In this document: positions 1-11,999 of the stretch, in pieces | Numbering within the stretch: the stretch's first letter is position 1 | Layout of the letters: each line of letters starts with the position of its first letter | From: Artemia franciscana | Lineage: Eukaryota > Arthropoda > Branchiopoda > Anostraca > Artemiidae | NCBI RefSeq assembly: GCF_032884065.1 | Contig: NC_088872.1 | Coordinates: forward strand, 35,374,917 to 35,438,916 | Direction: 5' to 3' | DNA length: 64,000 nucleotides | Program-made: the position numbers and the translations under genes | The notes under the pieces: generated by a model | Databases searched by the model: none | What the model saw: the letters and a program-made list of their open reading frames with translations, nothing else | Told to the model about the DNA's origin: nothing

Positions 1-942
1 TTTATTTCATAGGAAGTATCGATAATAAAATAAATGTTACGTTCAATTTGTCAATTTGCAGTTTTTATTTTGCTTTTGTCTGGTCCCCGTGTGTAGGCCT
101 AAGTGATGCATTGTTAAAAATTATATAAAAAACGCGAATAGTCAAAGAGCACTAAAAAGGGAGAGTCTTGAGTGACCATGATGATATTACGTGTGAAGTT
201 CACTTTCGTTCAACCATACATCAGTAGCTGTTGTGTCTTCTGTGTTTCACGTTGTTACGTTCGGTAGTAATCTCGTTTGTTGTGTTAATTAGGTTGGTAG
301 TAATTTAGAAAAAAGTGATATCTATTTGTAAGAATTGGTAAGTTTTGGTGCTAATTTTTAAAAAGTTTTACATGTTAGAAGTAAAAACTAAAAAGGCTGT
401 CATTATTTTTGTTAGTAGTATGTTTGTATTTTTTTTCCATGGCTTCTTTTAAAAAATTGCAGCAACAAATCGTACTGCATTACATTAAGAAATTTTTTCT
501 ACTCATTGGTGGGTATGGGACATAGTTTCGATGGTAGAAATTGTCATAATTGTTTGGAAAGAGCAGTCAAGTCGCGCAGACTTTTACTTTATCCCAGTCT
601 GTTTGGAGCTGGACTATTCCTTCTACCCTCCGTTCCATGGATTTTTTACCTGCTTTAAGCCTTTTCTTTCTGCGTATCACCCCCATAATTGATTACATGC
701 TTTTCATTGGCCCCTAGATGGATTGCCGACAAGCATGATGTTTTACCATCATGTCACTCTTCACCCTTGAAATGTATATAGATTTACAGCGTAGTGCGTA
801 TAGCGTAGGCCTATAGATTTAGGCTACAGACTGTTTCTGTCAATAAGCCTCTAGTTGACCTATTTGCTGGACCAAAGAGAATGGAAAACTTAAGAGTCGG
901 GTCTACGGCAATTAACATGGGAAGGTAGGAATCAAAAACCAC
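1..942. other. AT-rich 5' flank, no gene seen
   Basis: I see no convincing coding exon, RNA gene or transposon end here. The sequence is AT-rich and non-repetitive at the scale I can judge. It lies upstream of the first coding exon of the serine protease and could hold distal promoter sequence, but no specific element stands out. Confidence 0.5.
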
Positions 943-1594
943 GGTAAAATTGGTGCTAATAGTATTACTGGCTTTCATCTAAAGTAAATATACCATTCGA
1001 TGTCTTTTTTTTATGCTCTTTACAAATATAATAATTGCTTCTACCGCAAATTCAGATTTAAGCACCTTTTGACTTCTTAAAAATGACCTATATATGGGTC
1101 ATTACAAATCTGTAATAGTTTAGAAACAAATTTGGGCTATATATTTACACATCGGGGGGGGGGGGGGCGGGGGTAAAGCATAGCATATATTAAATAAGTA
1201 AACTAACCTTTCCTTTTTTTTGTGCTGTTGCACTGGCGATCTTTCTTCTCATCAAAATTCGATGTGCACAAACACATAAAAAACAAAAACAAAAAAAAAA
1301 CAAAAAAACTAGCAGTTGTTAGTTTACGTTTTTAATATATGCTATGCTTTACCCCCACCCCCCTGATGTGTAAATATATAGCCCAAATTTGTTTCTAAAC
1401 TATTACAGATTTGTAATGACCCATATATAGGTCATTTTTAAGAGGTCAAAAAGTACTTTAAGAGGTCAAAAAGTACTTAAATCTGAATTTACGGTAGAAA
1501 CGATTATTATATTTGTAAATAGCATTAAAAAAGGCATCGAGTGGTATATTCACTTTATATGAAAGCCAGTAATACTATTAGCACCAATTTTACC
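943..1594. mobile_element. Foldback MITE with ~250-bp inverted repeats and 8-bp TSD
   Basis: The element is almost entirely an inverted repeat. The left arm (943 to about 1200) begins GGTAAAATTGGTGCTAATAG and the right arm (about 1321-1594) ends in its reverse complement. The arms differ at only scattered positions. They are separated by about 120 bp that includes an A-rich, C-interrupted tract. Both arms carry a G/C homopolymer followed by a TAAAGCATAGCATAT motif. The eight bases AAAACCAC occur immediately before (935-942) and after (1595-1602) the element, which is the expected target-site duplication. There is no coding capacity, so it is non-autonomous. An 8-bp duplication is known for hAT, P, Merlin and Novosib elements. 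The terminal GG and very long TIRs do not settle which applies. Related fragments of the G-rich segment lie near 3376 and 55231. Confidence 0.85.
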
Positions 1595-1602
1595 AAAACC
1601 AC

Positions 1603-3193
1603 TACTGCCAGTTATAGTGTGGCGTTTGATGACTTCATTAATAAATAGAAAATATCTGAAAATATAACTATGCATCAGCTTAGGGTCATACTAAGTTACC
1701 AAGCACTAGATGGGGATGGCAGTTTTGATTTTCGATACTAGTGCCTGTTTCCACTTTGTTTACTTACCCATGCTGTCTACGTTGGAACGTAAGTAATTAC
1801 AAGGCATTCCATTGCTCAATTCTGGTACCGTCGAGGCAACATTAGAATAGAACAAATAATTGCCACTAAAAACCATAGAGTCTATTTTCCCCGTGTTGAC
1901 CCACAGTCACATTCTTCTGTGTAGGGTCACTAGGAGACGAAGATTTTCTTCTAGACACGCTTACGTGTCACCAATTGTTTATGGCATTATTCTTCTAATA
2001 ATCCATATAAACGAGGTAACAAGCAGGCCCGTTCAAATCCTGATTCTATACTGGACCAACTACTGTTCTCGTTTCCTACCTCAATACCTTAACCGAAGCA
2101 ATATTAATCTCTTGCATAGTCTCACTGGTACCCTCAAAATTAACCTATGTTTGAATATTAAAGACGAAAAACTTTTGAGTACGCTTATGCGAGCTCTTCG
2201 TTCTGTCTGCAAAGCCGTAATAAAGGAAAAATTTTGAATAGGTGAAATTTTAGTGTGTCGTCGAGCAAAAATGAGCAAGCATTTTGAAAGTGGAAAACAT
2301 GACCACTGTTAAGCACGCGAAAATTTAAGATTGGGTGGTTTTTATCTAGAACCATCAATTCACAAATAATCCTTTGCATAAAACTAACACAAAAAAGGAA
2401 GATACTTGGCAAGAAATACACTTGGCAGATAGACTTAGGCACGTAAAAGTGCATGTTATCTGTGCTTTTTAGGAAAATTTTGGCGCCTATCGTTTGAACA
2501 CTTTTCCCCTCGTACCGGTCAGTTTTTATCATTGCTTTTCCCATGTGTCTGAATCGGACCGTTACTGTACCTTCCTGATGAGCAAGGATTTTTCGTTTGA
2601 CAATTTGGATTACTTATCCTTGACCTTTATAAGCCAATAAGGTGAATCTATTATTTCATGAAAATATTCGATTCCTAAGTTATTCGAACAAGATCATAAT
2701 TCGAAAAATATGCATCTAATAGCTAACTAAGGGCTGATGTAAATGTCTTGGGACTGAGGACGAAAGCAGCAATGAAACGAGGAATGGCTTGGAGCAATAC
2801 AAAAAATATAATAATGATAATATCTTGCTGGATCTGACCAAAAGATTCCCAAACAGGTTATAAAAGCATCACAAGAATCGGTAGGTCGTCACTGATGGTT
2901 ACCATACTATAATAAAATGAAAGTTTTAATACTGAATAATCAAACCTAACTTGTGTCCTTTACTTGTCTCTTTTAAATATTGCTTAAAAAGACCTTGATT
3001 TGCAGGATGTTTTAATCAGGGAGAATATCATTCATGCTGTAGGATTTAACCGCAAAATCCTGGAAAGATGAAACCAAGATTGAAGAATACGAAAAAGAAG
3101 TATTTCTCTTGGATTTGAGATATTTGGCAAAGTCTGTGATATTCTGTTTACATAGTAATTAAGTGAAAAGAAGTTTCAGCAAGAACTTTTGTG
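1603..3193. other. Upstream flank / 5'UTR region of the protease gene
   Basis: No transposon or protein family is recognisable. A 125-codon open frame at 1860-2237 has no features I can recognise and overlaps minus-strand frames of similar length, so I do not call it. A TTTCAG at 3174-3179 just before the signal-peptide ATG could be a splice acceptor for an upstream non-coding exon, but its pyrimidine tract is weak. The transcription start is not located. Confidence 0.4.
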
Positions 3194-3262
3194 ATGGAAT
3201 CGTTCAAGTTGTGTCTTTTATTATGGATGTGCATGATACAGTGGATAAATGCTGCATCTTGG
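3194..3262 (+). CDS. Serine protease exon 1: start codon and signal peptide
   Basis: This 69-nt segment starts with ATG and encodes 23 residues, MESFKLCLLLWMCMIQWINA followed by ASW. That is a classic secretory signal: a charged Lys, a hydrophobic core of about 13 residues, and small residues (NAA) for signal peptidase. It ends exactly at a consensus donor, TGG|GTAAGT, in phase 0, and the next proposed exon at 24096 begins in phase 0. The ATG is the first in the frame after possible acceptor TTTCAG at 3179. The assignment to the protease rests on signal-peptide character, phase agreement and the lack of any other host gene on this strand. The connecting intron would be 20.8 kb. Additional phase-0 exons in between cannot be excluded. 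Confidence 0.65.
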
Positions 3263-3375
3263 GTAAGTTTCACTCATTCAGTATATCGTACTTACCTGTT
3301 AGCCAGTACACACCCGAGAACTTGGATCTACAGGTTCGGGGTAAAAAAATCTGAGATGCTTGGGGGATAGGTAGG

Positions 3376-3430
3376 ATATATAATTTGGGCTGTATATTTG
3401 CACATTAGGGAGGGGGTAATAATATAGCTA
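3376..3430 (+). repeat. Fragment related to the 943-1594 foldback MITE
   Basis: The segment reads AATTTGGGCTGTATATTTGC then a G-run and a TAATAATATAGC-like stretch. This matches the arm core of the foldback element at 943-1594. A third fragment of the same kind lies at 55231-55290. Only the G-rich core is retained, so it is a small relic. Confidence 0.6.
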
Positions 3431-3713
3431 AAATGTAATTTTCCACTGAGCCTAAGCTGATTGTCTCCGTATACAAACAGTAATAAACCGGTTATTGTCT
3501 GATTTTATCGATCCAAATTCTCGAGTGTGTACAGAAAAGAACCCAGTATAGCCTATTACTAGCACATTCAGTTATTATCAAATGCAGAAGACAAAATAAA
3601 CGCAAAATTTTACCCCAGTTTTTTAAACACAATTCTTAGCATACTACATAAGGGCATGTCAGCAACATTGGTTATTTTCTATTATATTACCTTTGCTGTG
3701 GAAGCAAGTACCA

Positions 3714-5030
3714 TCAAACAGTTTGTGGTAAAGAACTGTAAGTAAGGAGCGACCCAGCTCACTAGCAACCGAAACTCTAAAAAACGGAATTTTGATACCA
3801 ATCGATATAGTAAAAGAATCGAATTTTTATGTTGATTTCAAGTATATAAGTTTCATTAAGTTTAGTCTTACTCATCAAAGCTTACGAGCCCAAGAAAATT
3901 TGCCTCTTTTTCGAAAAAAAGTAGAAACAACCCCTAAAAGTTGTAGAATTCTAATGAAAATTACACCATCAGATTCAGCGTATCAGAGGACCATAATGTA
4001 GGGGTTTCAAGCTCCTATCTTAAAAATTTGGAATTTTGTATTTTCTGCCAGAAGAAAGATCACGGATGTGTGTTTTTTCTTTTTTTTCTTTTCTTTCCAG
4101 AGGTGATCGGATTGATCCAGTGGTCATTGAATATCGGAAGAGGGCTTATCCAAGCGGAATGAAAAGTTCTAGTATCCTTTTTAATGGACCAAAATAACTT
4201 GAGGCCAGGAAGGCCACCTTCCACGCCCCTTTTTCTCAAAATCAGCCAATCAGAATTTTGAGCTTTTGTTCAGCATAGTTGAAAGGCCGAATAACTATGC
4301 GTTTGGAGATATCATAACCCCACAGGCCCTGAGGAGCAAAAACGAGTATTATTTGTCATTGGGAAGTATGCATAAATTTTTCGGTGGGGGGTAAATTTTC
4401 TGCTGGTGGGATTTTCCACGGGGATTATTTTCTATAAGGAGGGAAGTTTCCAAGGAGGGAATTTTCATGGGAAATTTTACACTGGAGGAATTTTCTAGAA
4501 TTCCTAAGCGAAATTCGGCTTATGTCTTGCTTACTCTTCGCCGACTCAATTTTAGAGGTAGGCTAGGAGTAGTTGTCTGGGGTAAATTTTACCAGGATTG
4601 AATTATCTAGAGAATAAATCCGTGAGGAGGAGATAATTTTCTGTGGAATTCTAGCCAGACTTCCGGGCATTATTTAAAAACGATCAAAAATTAGATATAA
4701 AAATCAAGTTTTTCAACTGAAAGTAAGGAGCAACATTAAAACCTAAAATGAAGTGGAATTATTGCGTGTATGAGGGAGTTAATCTTGCTCAATACCTCGT
4801 TCTTTACTCTAAAGTTTGAATTTCGTCCAAATTCTTTAGAGATGACTCCTGGAACACAATGTTCGTTTAATTTGAACAATAAGAAGCTTTTTTTTAAAAG
4901 TACTAACAAACTTTACCGTAAAGAGTAAAGTGTCGAGGAAGAGCACCTCCCTTCATATACGCAATAATTTCTGTTTGTTTTAAAATTCAAAGTTGCTCCT
5001 TACTTCCATTTGAAAAAAACTTGTTTTTCT
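3714..5030 (-). repeat. Palindromic repeat family, copy A (minus)
   Basis: This is a diverged minus-orientation copy of the abundant family best seen at 25958-27660. Its 3' terminus comes first (TTTGTGGTAAAGAACTG, then AGTAAGGAGCGAC). Next come the shared blocks matching 'GATTCAGC', 'GAAACCTCTA'-type motifs and the GATCACCCCTGG-type segment. It ends in a palindrome whose arms (about 4705-4810 and 4915-5018) carry the AACTGAAAGTAAGGAGCAAC motif in both orientations. It is non-coding. Indels distinguish it from the fuller copies. Confidence 0.75.
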
Positions 5031-5921
5031 TTATTTAATAACAACAAAAGAGTAAGGCTAATTGTTTTCCTAGTCTATTTTTCTAAATATAGTTATATTA
5101 AAAAAAGAAAATATTGACATGTACAAATTCGCTTATCTTGCAAATAAAAAAGATACAAGTACGAATAACAATATCGAATATATTGATGTCGCATATCCAT
5201 GATATATAAAATAATGTCTTGGTGTAGTAAATGTTAAATAATGGTAAGGCCATATTTGCTTTGAGTGAGAATTTAATGGAAGATTGTGAAGTATCTCGTG
5301 TCAATAACATGAATAACTAATGTTTGCATCATATTACTTGGATGTCTAAGCACTAATATAATATAATCGGGGATTTTTTTCTTTTTTAAACCAAGTCTAT
5401 CTGTTTTTTAAATAAATCTGTTTCCTTAGTAATTGACATCAAGGTATTACTGTCACTTTTTTAAGTTTGTAGACACTATATGACGTTAATTTTTAACACG
5501 TTGTATTTGGCCACGTTTGTTCAAAAACCTTGCTATTGGCAATAAAAAATACTTATATTGCTTTTTTTGCATTATTATAAACATGATATATTGTGTTGTA
5601 TTTCTAGAATTATAAGGCTCTTTGGAAATATGAAGTGTTTTAATTGCTTTACCCAGTAAAAATAAATCATTTTTTCTAGCTTTGGTGGTGTGTTGAGACT
5701 GAACAGGCTCTGAAAATTATCATTCAGTCGAACATTAACTTATTGCTAGAAAGCAATATACTGAATATAGAAAGCAATATAAAAAGTGCTGAAAGTCAAA
5801 ACTCAAGGAAAAAGAGAAAAAAAAAATGAACGGAAGACCTCTAGACGTACCTATAGGGATCAAGAAATATTGTATATAAGAAAACAAGGGGTCAACTACT
5901 TTCGGAAATCCTGTGCCCATC

Positions 5922-5939
5922 ACTTGGCACGTGCCAAGT
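5922..5939. other. Perfect 18-bp palindrome containing an E-box
   Basis: ACTTGGCACGTGCCAAGT is its own reverse complement and has CACGTG at its centre. The flanks CCATC and ATGG extend the symmetry with one offset. A second CACGTG lies about 25 bp further on (GCCACGTGTT). The segment 5900-6030 is more GC-rich than its surroundings. CACGTG is the canonical bHLH (Myc/Max, USF, CLOCK) site. Whether it functions here is unknown. Confidence 0.5.
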
Positions 5940-6399
5940 ATGGTGGAACTGTGCCACGTGTTGCGGAGCGGCACATTTGGTGCTACAAGGTTAGACGATG
6001 CAAAATGAGCAACCACTCGTTAGCAAATTTCACTAATAAAAGAAAGAAATAAAGAATAAGAAACTAAGCGGTCTAATTTTGGGCGCGATTCAATAGACAA
6101 ATAGTAAAAGGCGATAACAATCACAAAGGGTATCACAAAGGGTAGAATTTAACTAGCTCTATCAGACAGTCCCAATGAACCTGCAGTCCTTCTAAATGAC
6201 CAAATTCTGCTTCCTTAAATTATTTGCCATATTATTTGGATTCTTTTTAAGTGCACAATTGCATCCTTGTGTACGCATTGGACATAGATTCCCATCTATA
6301 TGTTTTCTCACTTAATCCATACAGTTTAAAGATATAAATTGAGGTGGTATTACTTACTCTCTCAAATTGCTGAAGGCCTATTCAGAATCAGTTTTTACT

Positions 6400-8123
6400 A
6401 ACACCAAGATTTAGATAGCACTACTTTTCTGATTACTTTAAAGTTCTATGAAAATCTGTATGGGTGAAAATAGCGCTTGCTAAATCTCGGCATGAGCAAA
6501 TTATTAATTTGAATGGGCCTCAAGTATTCTTTGCTGACAATCTTCACCAGGCATCGTAATGAAAATTGTGACTAGCTCTCAAGTTTATAAAGAATCATAA
6601 ATCCCCTGGTAAAGATGGCCTTCCTCCTGAACTACCCAAGAAATGCCCCGAAATAACAGTTGAACAGATCCATGGCATCCTTCAAGGCCCGTGGAAAACT
6701 AATTCCTTCCCAAAGGACTGGAGAACTTCAGTTATACTACCCTTTTATAAGAAAGGAGACAAAACTGAATGTACAAATTACCGAGGAATAAGTCTTATAG
6801 ATATTGCGGTGAAAATATTCGGGATAATTCTCTTGAGTCGTTTCAAAAGTGTCCGGGAGCAAAATACTCGCGAAAATCAAGTTGGCTTCAGACCAGGCAG
6901 AGGCTACATTGATAATATTTTCGGCACCCGACTTATTATCCAACAGTTCCAAAGGTATAACCTATCTCTAGCTTTAATATTTCTCGACTACAATGCAGCC
7001 TTCTACTCTGTTACTCGTCACAAGTTCTGGAAATCCTAGAGATTGACGGCATGCCTTTAAAGCTTATTGAACCTATCTTGGCATATTATTCAGAGTGAAC
7101 AATCCGGATAAGAATCTATGGCGAGGAAACTGAAGAAAAGCAAGGCTGTGTTCTCTCTCAATCCTGTTTAACTACTATATAAACTGGGTTCTAGAAAATT
7201 CCCTAATGCAACACAACGGTGACCAAATTGGAAAAAAATCTGTCCTTGACTGACCTTGATTACGCTGATGATGTCGAACTACTCTCTGACCCTGATTATG
7301 CTCAAAAGATGCTAGATGATATTGTCAAATGCTCAAATCTGATTGGACTTAAAGTAAGCACAGAGAAAACTAAATTCATGATCATGAATCATCCGACCCA
7401 AATATTTTTGAGCGGAAACTTAACTGAGCTAGAAAGGGTTGAGTGCTTTACCTACCTAGGTTCCAAACTTTGCACTGATGGCTCTTCAGACTTAGACATC
7501 CAGCAAAGAATACATGAGGCACAGTTTGATTTCGCATCCCTTCGAAAACTCCTTTGGAACCACCGAGAAATCTCTATTCCGACTAAAAGTCCAATCTATA
7601 CGGCCATGGTCCAAACCATCCTACTCTATGGATGCGAAACTTGGTCCTTGAAGCTTCAACACAAGAGAGCACTAGCTGCCTTCGAACATGGATGCTTACG
7701 CCAAATACTTAGAATTCGCCGGCAAGGTCGTATATCTAGCTCCGATATTCGCCAACTCTGCAAGATTAGAATAGATGTCCCTACCATCGTTAAAAAGCGC
7801 CACTTAGAACGGCTGGGTCACGTTCTGCGGAGACCATCAGAATACCTGCCCCGTCCAATCCTTCTAGTCGAGGCCTACGACTTTTTGAAGAGGCATCAAG
7901 GAGGGCAAAAGAAGACATGGTGGACCCTGCTTAAGTCTGACCTGGATGACATTGGTGGCTTTAAGAAATTTGGACATAGAAGGTCGACCCAGTTGCTCCC
8001 GTCTGAAGAGCAATTGGCAGCAGATTGTGAAACCTAGTCCAAATAGGTCACAAGGATTCTGGATGCTGGGCGAGGCGGAAACGCCTGGTTCCCGCCATAA
8101 GTACGAGTAAGTAAGTAAGTTTA
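6400..8123 (+). mobile_element. RTE-type LINE, 5'-truncated, degenerate
   Basis: The reverse transcriptase is recognisable in order. SPGKDGLPPEL lies at 6602, a KKGDKTECTNYRGISL block near 6750, QVGFRPGRG near 6880 and LDYADD near 7250. After these comes the C-terminal region with TYLGS, ILLYGCETW, CLRQIL and LERLGHVLRR. The first RT part and the 272-codon YADD part (7219-8037) are in different frames, with a frameshift or deletion between about 7040 and 7218. No intact protein is made. The endonuclease domain is missing, so the copy is 5'-truncated. The 3' end is a short GTAAGTAAGTAAGT tail, as RTE elements end in short tandem repeats rather than poly(A). Clade assignment is by motif recognition and is fairly secure. 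Subfamily is unknown. Confidence 0.85.
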
Positions 8124-8172
8124 ACACTCAAGTAACACTTCAACATATTTTTAAACAATAGGAAAGCGTAGA

Positions 8173-9760
8173 ATGATTGCCATTTATATTCTTTGGGGTA
8201 AGGACTTTCCCAGAGTTAGACCTCCTTCAGGCGTGGACGGGGGCGGGGCAAATTTAAATAAAAGCAAAGATACGCGATTTGTATGGAAAATTAAAGTAAT
8301 TACAAGGAGATTGGAAATATTTCGACAGTTTAGTGAAATTAGTGTTAAAAGCCCGACAACTTCCCCTTCCCCTATGTGGACCTATTCCTTCCCACTCTAA
8401 AATAGGTTTGATCTTATTCTGAAATTAAATCATGGCCATGTCCCTGTCCACAGTCTTTGGGACATGGGCGCTCTTACAAATTTTCACAGAGTTTTGACGC
8501 CTTTAGGAATATTTTGGATGGATCAGACAAAAAGATCGTATTTTATCAGAATCGCCGAACAATTATATATTTCTCTGTATTTTTGGTCTTCCCATGAGGC
8601 TGCCTTCATGCCTGTCCCCCTCACAGTGGACAACCTTGCTTTAAGATGAATTCAAAGCAGTTAGACCAATGGCAAGTTAGACCTTAAGCCTTTGGAACCT
8701 TATCAAACCCTGTGATTAAAAGCAGTGACTCTCAACTAGTGTGTGCTTATAGGACTGTAGTCTGTATTTTCTTTTTCAATACTAAATAATTTCCATAGTT
8801 TACTTTAGAAAGCGTGTCCGTGTGTTTCATGTGATCCTAAATGTAGCATATATATGGCACAGGGAACAGGGGCATATTATGGGCACAGGGAAAGAGGCTT
8901 CAGCTTCTTGTCTCTCCCCCTAGAATCTGGCAATTTTTTGATTTGTTTGCAATTTTTCCTGTTTTCCATGTAATTCACGTATTATTTTTGTTTTGTTTAA
9001 TTCATGCCCCTTTGGAAAATGCTATCTCCATCAAAATAAACTCCTCCGTAATAAAATTTGATTTTACCAATTCATTTAAAAGTTTCGTAAGAATCTTAGG
9101 TAATAATGTTAAAGTGTTTCGGGCGTTTTTGTCTCCCCTTGAACATAAAATAGAACTAATTGGTCAAAACACCCATTTTCTCTTGTTGCGAGCCTCTAAT
9201 TATATACAATTTTGGAGGTTGACTCGAAAAAATATACTTGTTTTCAATTATTTGACCTACTGCCGTAATTGTCAGCGACCTTGATCTTGAACGAAAGAGA
9301 AATTGTTGGTATTATACCTAAGTACAGTCAGGAAATTGACCCTGGTCTGGTATATCGTCGACCTGTTTATCTTGTTTTCATTCCAAACCTTGCCAAAAAT
9401 GCAGCTGTCGTAAAAAACGGGGTATAAATAAATTTGATGAAGTGTAAAGGAAGAATTAGATGAAGTTGAAGGGACGCAGAATACCTCGTTCAAATACAAG
9501 GTCTGTGTGACTAGGTGGCTTGCGAACAAGGGGCTGTTTAGAGGCAGGTAATTCAGTAGTCTTTACCTTCCAAGGATAATAAATTCACAGAATAGGAGTC
9601 AAAACGAATTTTTTTTTCAATAAAATTAAAAATTGTACTTTTCTGTGGTTCTTCTTAGCTCTTTACCCCCACCCCATAAGGGGAGAGCTTAGATCTGTAT
9701 ACCCTTTCCTTATTCAAGCTATCCCAATAGTATATCTAACCCACATCAAAGCAAAGTTTA
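8173..9760. other. Non-coding stretch, nothing recognised
   Basis: Short open frames of 61-113 codons occur on both strands, but none has a recognisable domain, compositional bias or splice context. Near 8868 there is a CAGGGGC motif like a hAT terminus, but I could not find its partner end. Confidence 0.4.
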
Positions 9761-9769
9761 GAGGTTAGA

Positions 9770-11290
9770 CCTTCCTATCAAAATTTAAGGGCTTAGAAAG
9801 TTTGTCTGATTTTTTAAATAGGGGGGACCCCTAAATTTAAAGAAATCTTAATGAAAATCACACCATCAGATTCAACGTACCAGAGAACCCTACTATAGAA
9901 GTTTCAAGCTCCTATCTGCCAAAGTCTGGAAATTCGGTGCCTGTTTATTTGCTTTTTTTTCATGGGTGATTGTATTGAAATAATGACCCTAGAAGATCGG
10001 GAGAGACTGCATTCGAACGGAGTGATCAATAAGATTGGAGAGCAACTGGGCCCCCTCCCACGCCCATTTTTTCCCCAAAGTTGTCTGATCTAAATTTTGA
10101 GATAGCTATTTTGTTCAGTATAGTTGAAAGATCAAATAATTATGTCTTTAGGTGTAAAATGACCTCTCTCCCCATATTCCGTGGGGAGATGCCTGTAAGT
10201 TATGAAATTCGGCTGTAAAGTATTATATACGTATAGTATACTTTATAGTAATATATGTATAGTATAGTATACATTATTTACGTATAGTATACTGACATTT
10301 TTGGGGGGGGGTGATTAGGGTGGATTTCGATTGGGAGAACCTTCCTTGGAGAGGGAAATTTCTGGGGGCTGAATATTACAGGGTAAATGTTACACTGGTA
10401 GGATTTGATGGGATTACTATACGAAATTCTTTTTAATTGTCTTATGTCCTCTTTGCCAAGTTTTTCAAGTGGAGATATTACGAGGGAATTATCCAGCAGT
10501 TTTTCCCGCGTGTTTTTGATTTCTGGGAAATAATTTCCACAGAAGGGGGCAGTCCCGGAGTAATCGAGAAACCGATAAGAGATTAGGTATTATTCAAATG
10601 AAAGAATGCTTAGTCGAATTTTTCAGCCTGAAATCGTCCGCAAGCAATTTAAAGGGAGGGGGACTCTCAGCAAGTTTGGAACTGTTTGGAAGGAATTTGA
10701 CGGGAGGGGGGAGGGTTTATTTTATGTTGGATGCAATTTTCACGGAGGAATATCTGTAGGGGAGGGGAATATTTCATAGAGAGTGAACAAGATTTATCGG
10801 CATTATTTGAAACACGAGCAGAAATTATTCCATATATTGAAGGGATGCCCCCACCTTAATACCTTCCTCTTTATGCTAAAGTTTGACTGTTTTTCCCGTT
10901 TTTTAAGAGCGTCTACTGAAACACGGGGGCAGTTTAATCAGAATAGGAAGCTTTTTTTTAAAGTACTATCAGCTTTAGCGCAAAGAGCAAGGTATTCAGA
11001 AAGGGGCAACTTTTTATATACAGGATAAATCTGCCAAAATTGGTATGCAAATTTGCTTTAATATTTCATGTACGGTGAGCCAAATTCGAACATGCATTGG
11101 TTGAAAAACATACAGAAATTAAATAAAAACAACTTTTTTTAACTGAAAGTAAGGAGCGACATTAAAACTTAAAAAGAACAGAAATCATTCCATATATGGA
11201 AGGGGCTGTCCCCTCCTCAACCCCTCACTCTACTCTAAGGTTTTTATTGTTTTAGAAAGCAGAGTTGTTACAAAGAGCCAAACTTTGCAG
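9770..11290 (-). repeat. Palindromic repeat family, copy B (minus)
   Basis: Shared blocks follow each other in reverse order relative to the reference copies. The segment with CACCATCAGATTCAACG comes first (near 9866), then the region matching GGTCGATACGATCACCC-type sequence. A palindrome with TTTATGCTAAAG and CTTTAGCGCAAAGAGC arms spans about 10830-11020. Finally an AACTGAAAGTAAGGAGCGAC motif lies at 11141. Its 3' terminus is missing. It includes a small (TATAGTATAC)-like low-complexity patch near 10215-10295 that other copies lack. Confidence 0.65.
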
Positions 11291-11999
11291 ATTTCTGTTT
11301 ACCCAGAGTTACCCCTGCTAGGGCCTGGTCTTTTGGAAATAATTTTTTAGGAGAGAGATCAAGCTGTCTGCAAAACGTAATGGCAGATTATGTTCTGCCA
11401 AAAACATGCAGACTAGCTGTTCAATTTCTTTAGAAATTACTGCCTATAGTCAGAAGTTTTTCAATGCTGCCAGTGCCAACCTTTGTCTCGCTTCCATGCA
11501 GAATGTGAAGAGTGTTCTCTTTATCGATACCTTAAGATATGGTGTTGGATTGCTCGCAGTACAGAATCAACCGAAACAACAAAGTCGGTAAGATAACTAG
11601 ACCTAAATTTATCAAGCTTATCTTCATATTCGGACTGTAGGGTGGCATCTGACGGAGATTATTCAGCAGAGAAGTACGAATTTCACTCAGAACCAATCGT
11701 TCTTCAAACACCTCTTTTTGGATATAATCTCATTCATACAGTAAGACTGTTAATACAGCAAGACAATTGTGATTTTGTATGGTCTTTTATTGAAATAATT
11801 TCATAATTGGACTTATTCATAATAATGTGATAATGGAATAATTTCATAATAATTTCATAATTCAACTTGAACTTGGTCTATATTATTTGACCTACATATC
11901 AGATTGACCTACTACATATAGGCCTATATCTTCATTGGAATACTGGACTGTCCCTGGCTATGATATTTAGATTGTGCAATGACTGATCAAAATTAGCAG

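Noticed and set aside
1860-2237. 125-codon open frame, plus
   Set aside because: No recognisable domain, overlapping minus-strand frames of similar length, and no splice or conservation evidence.
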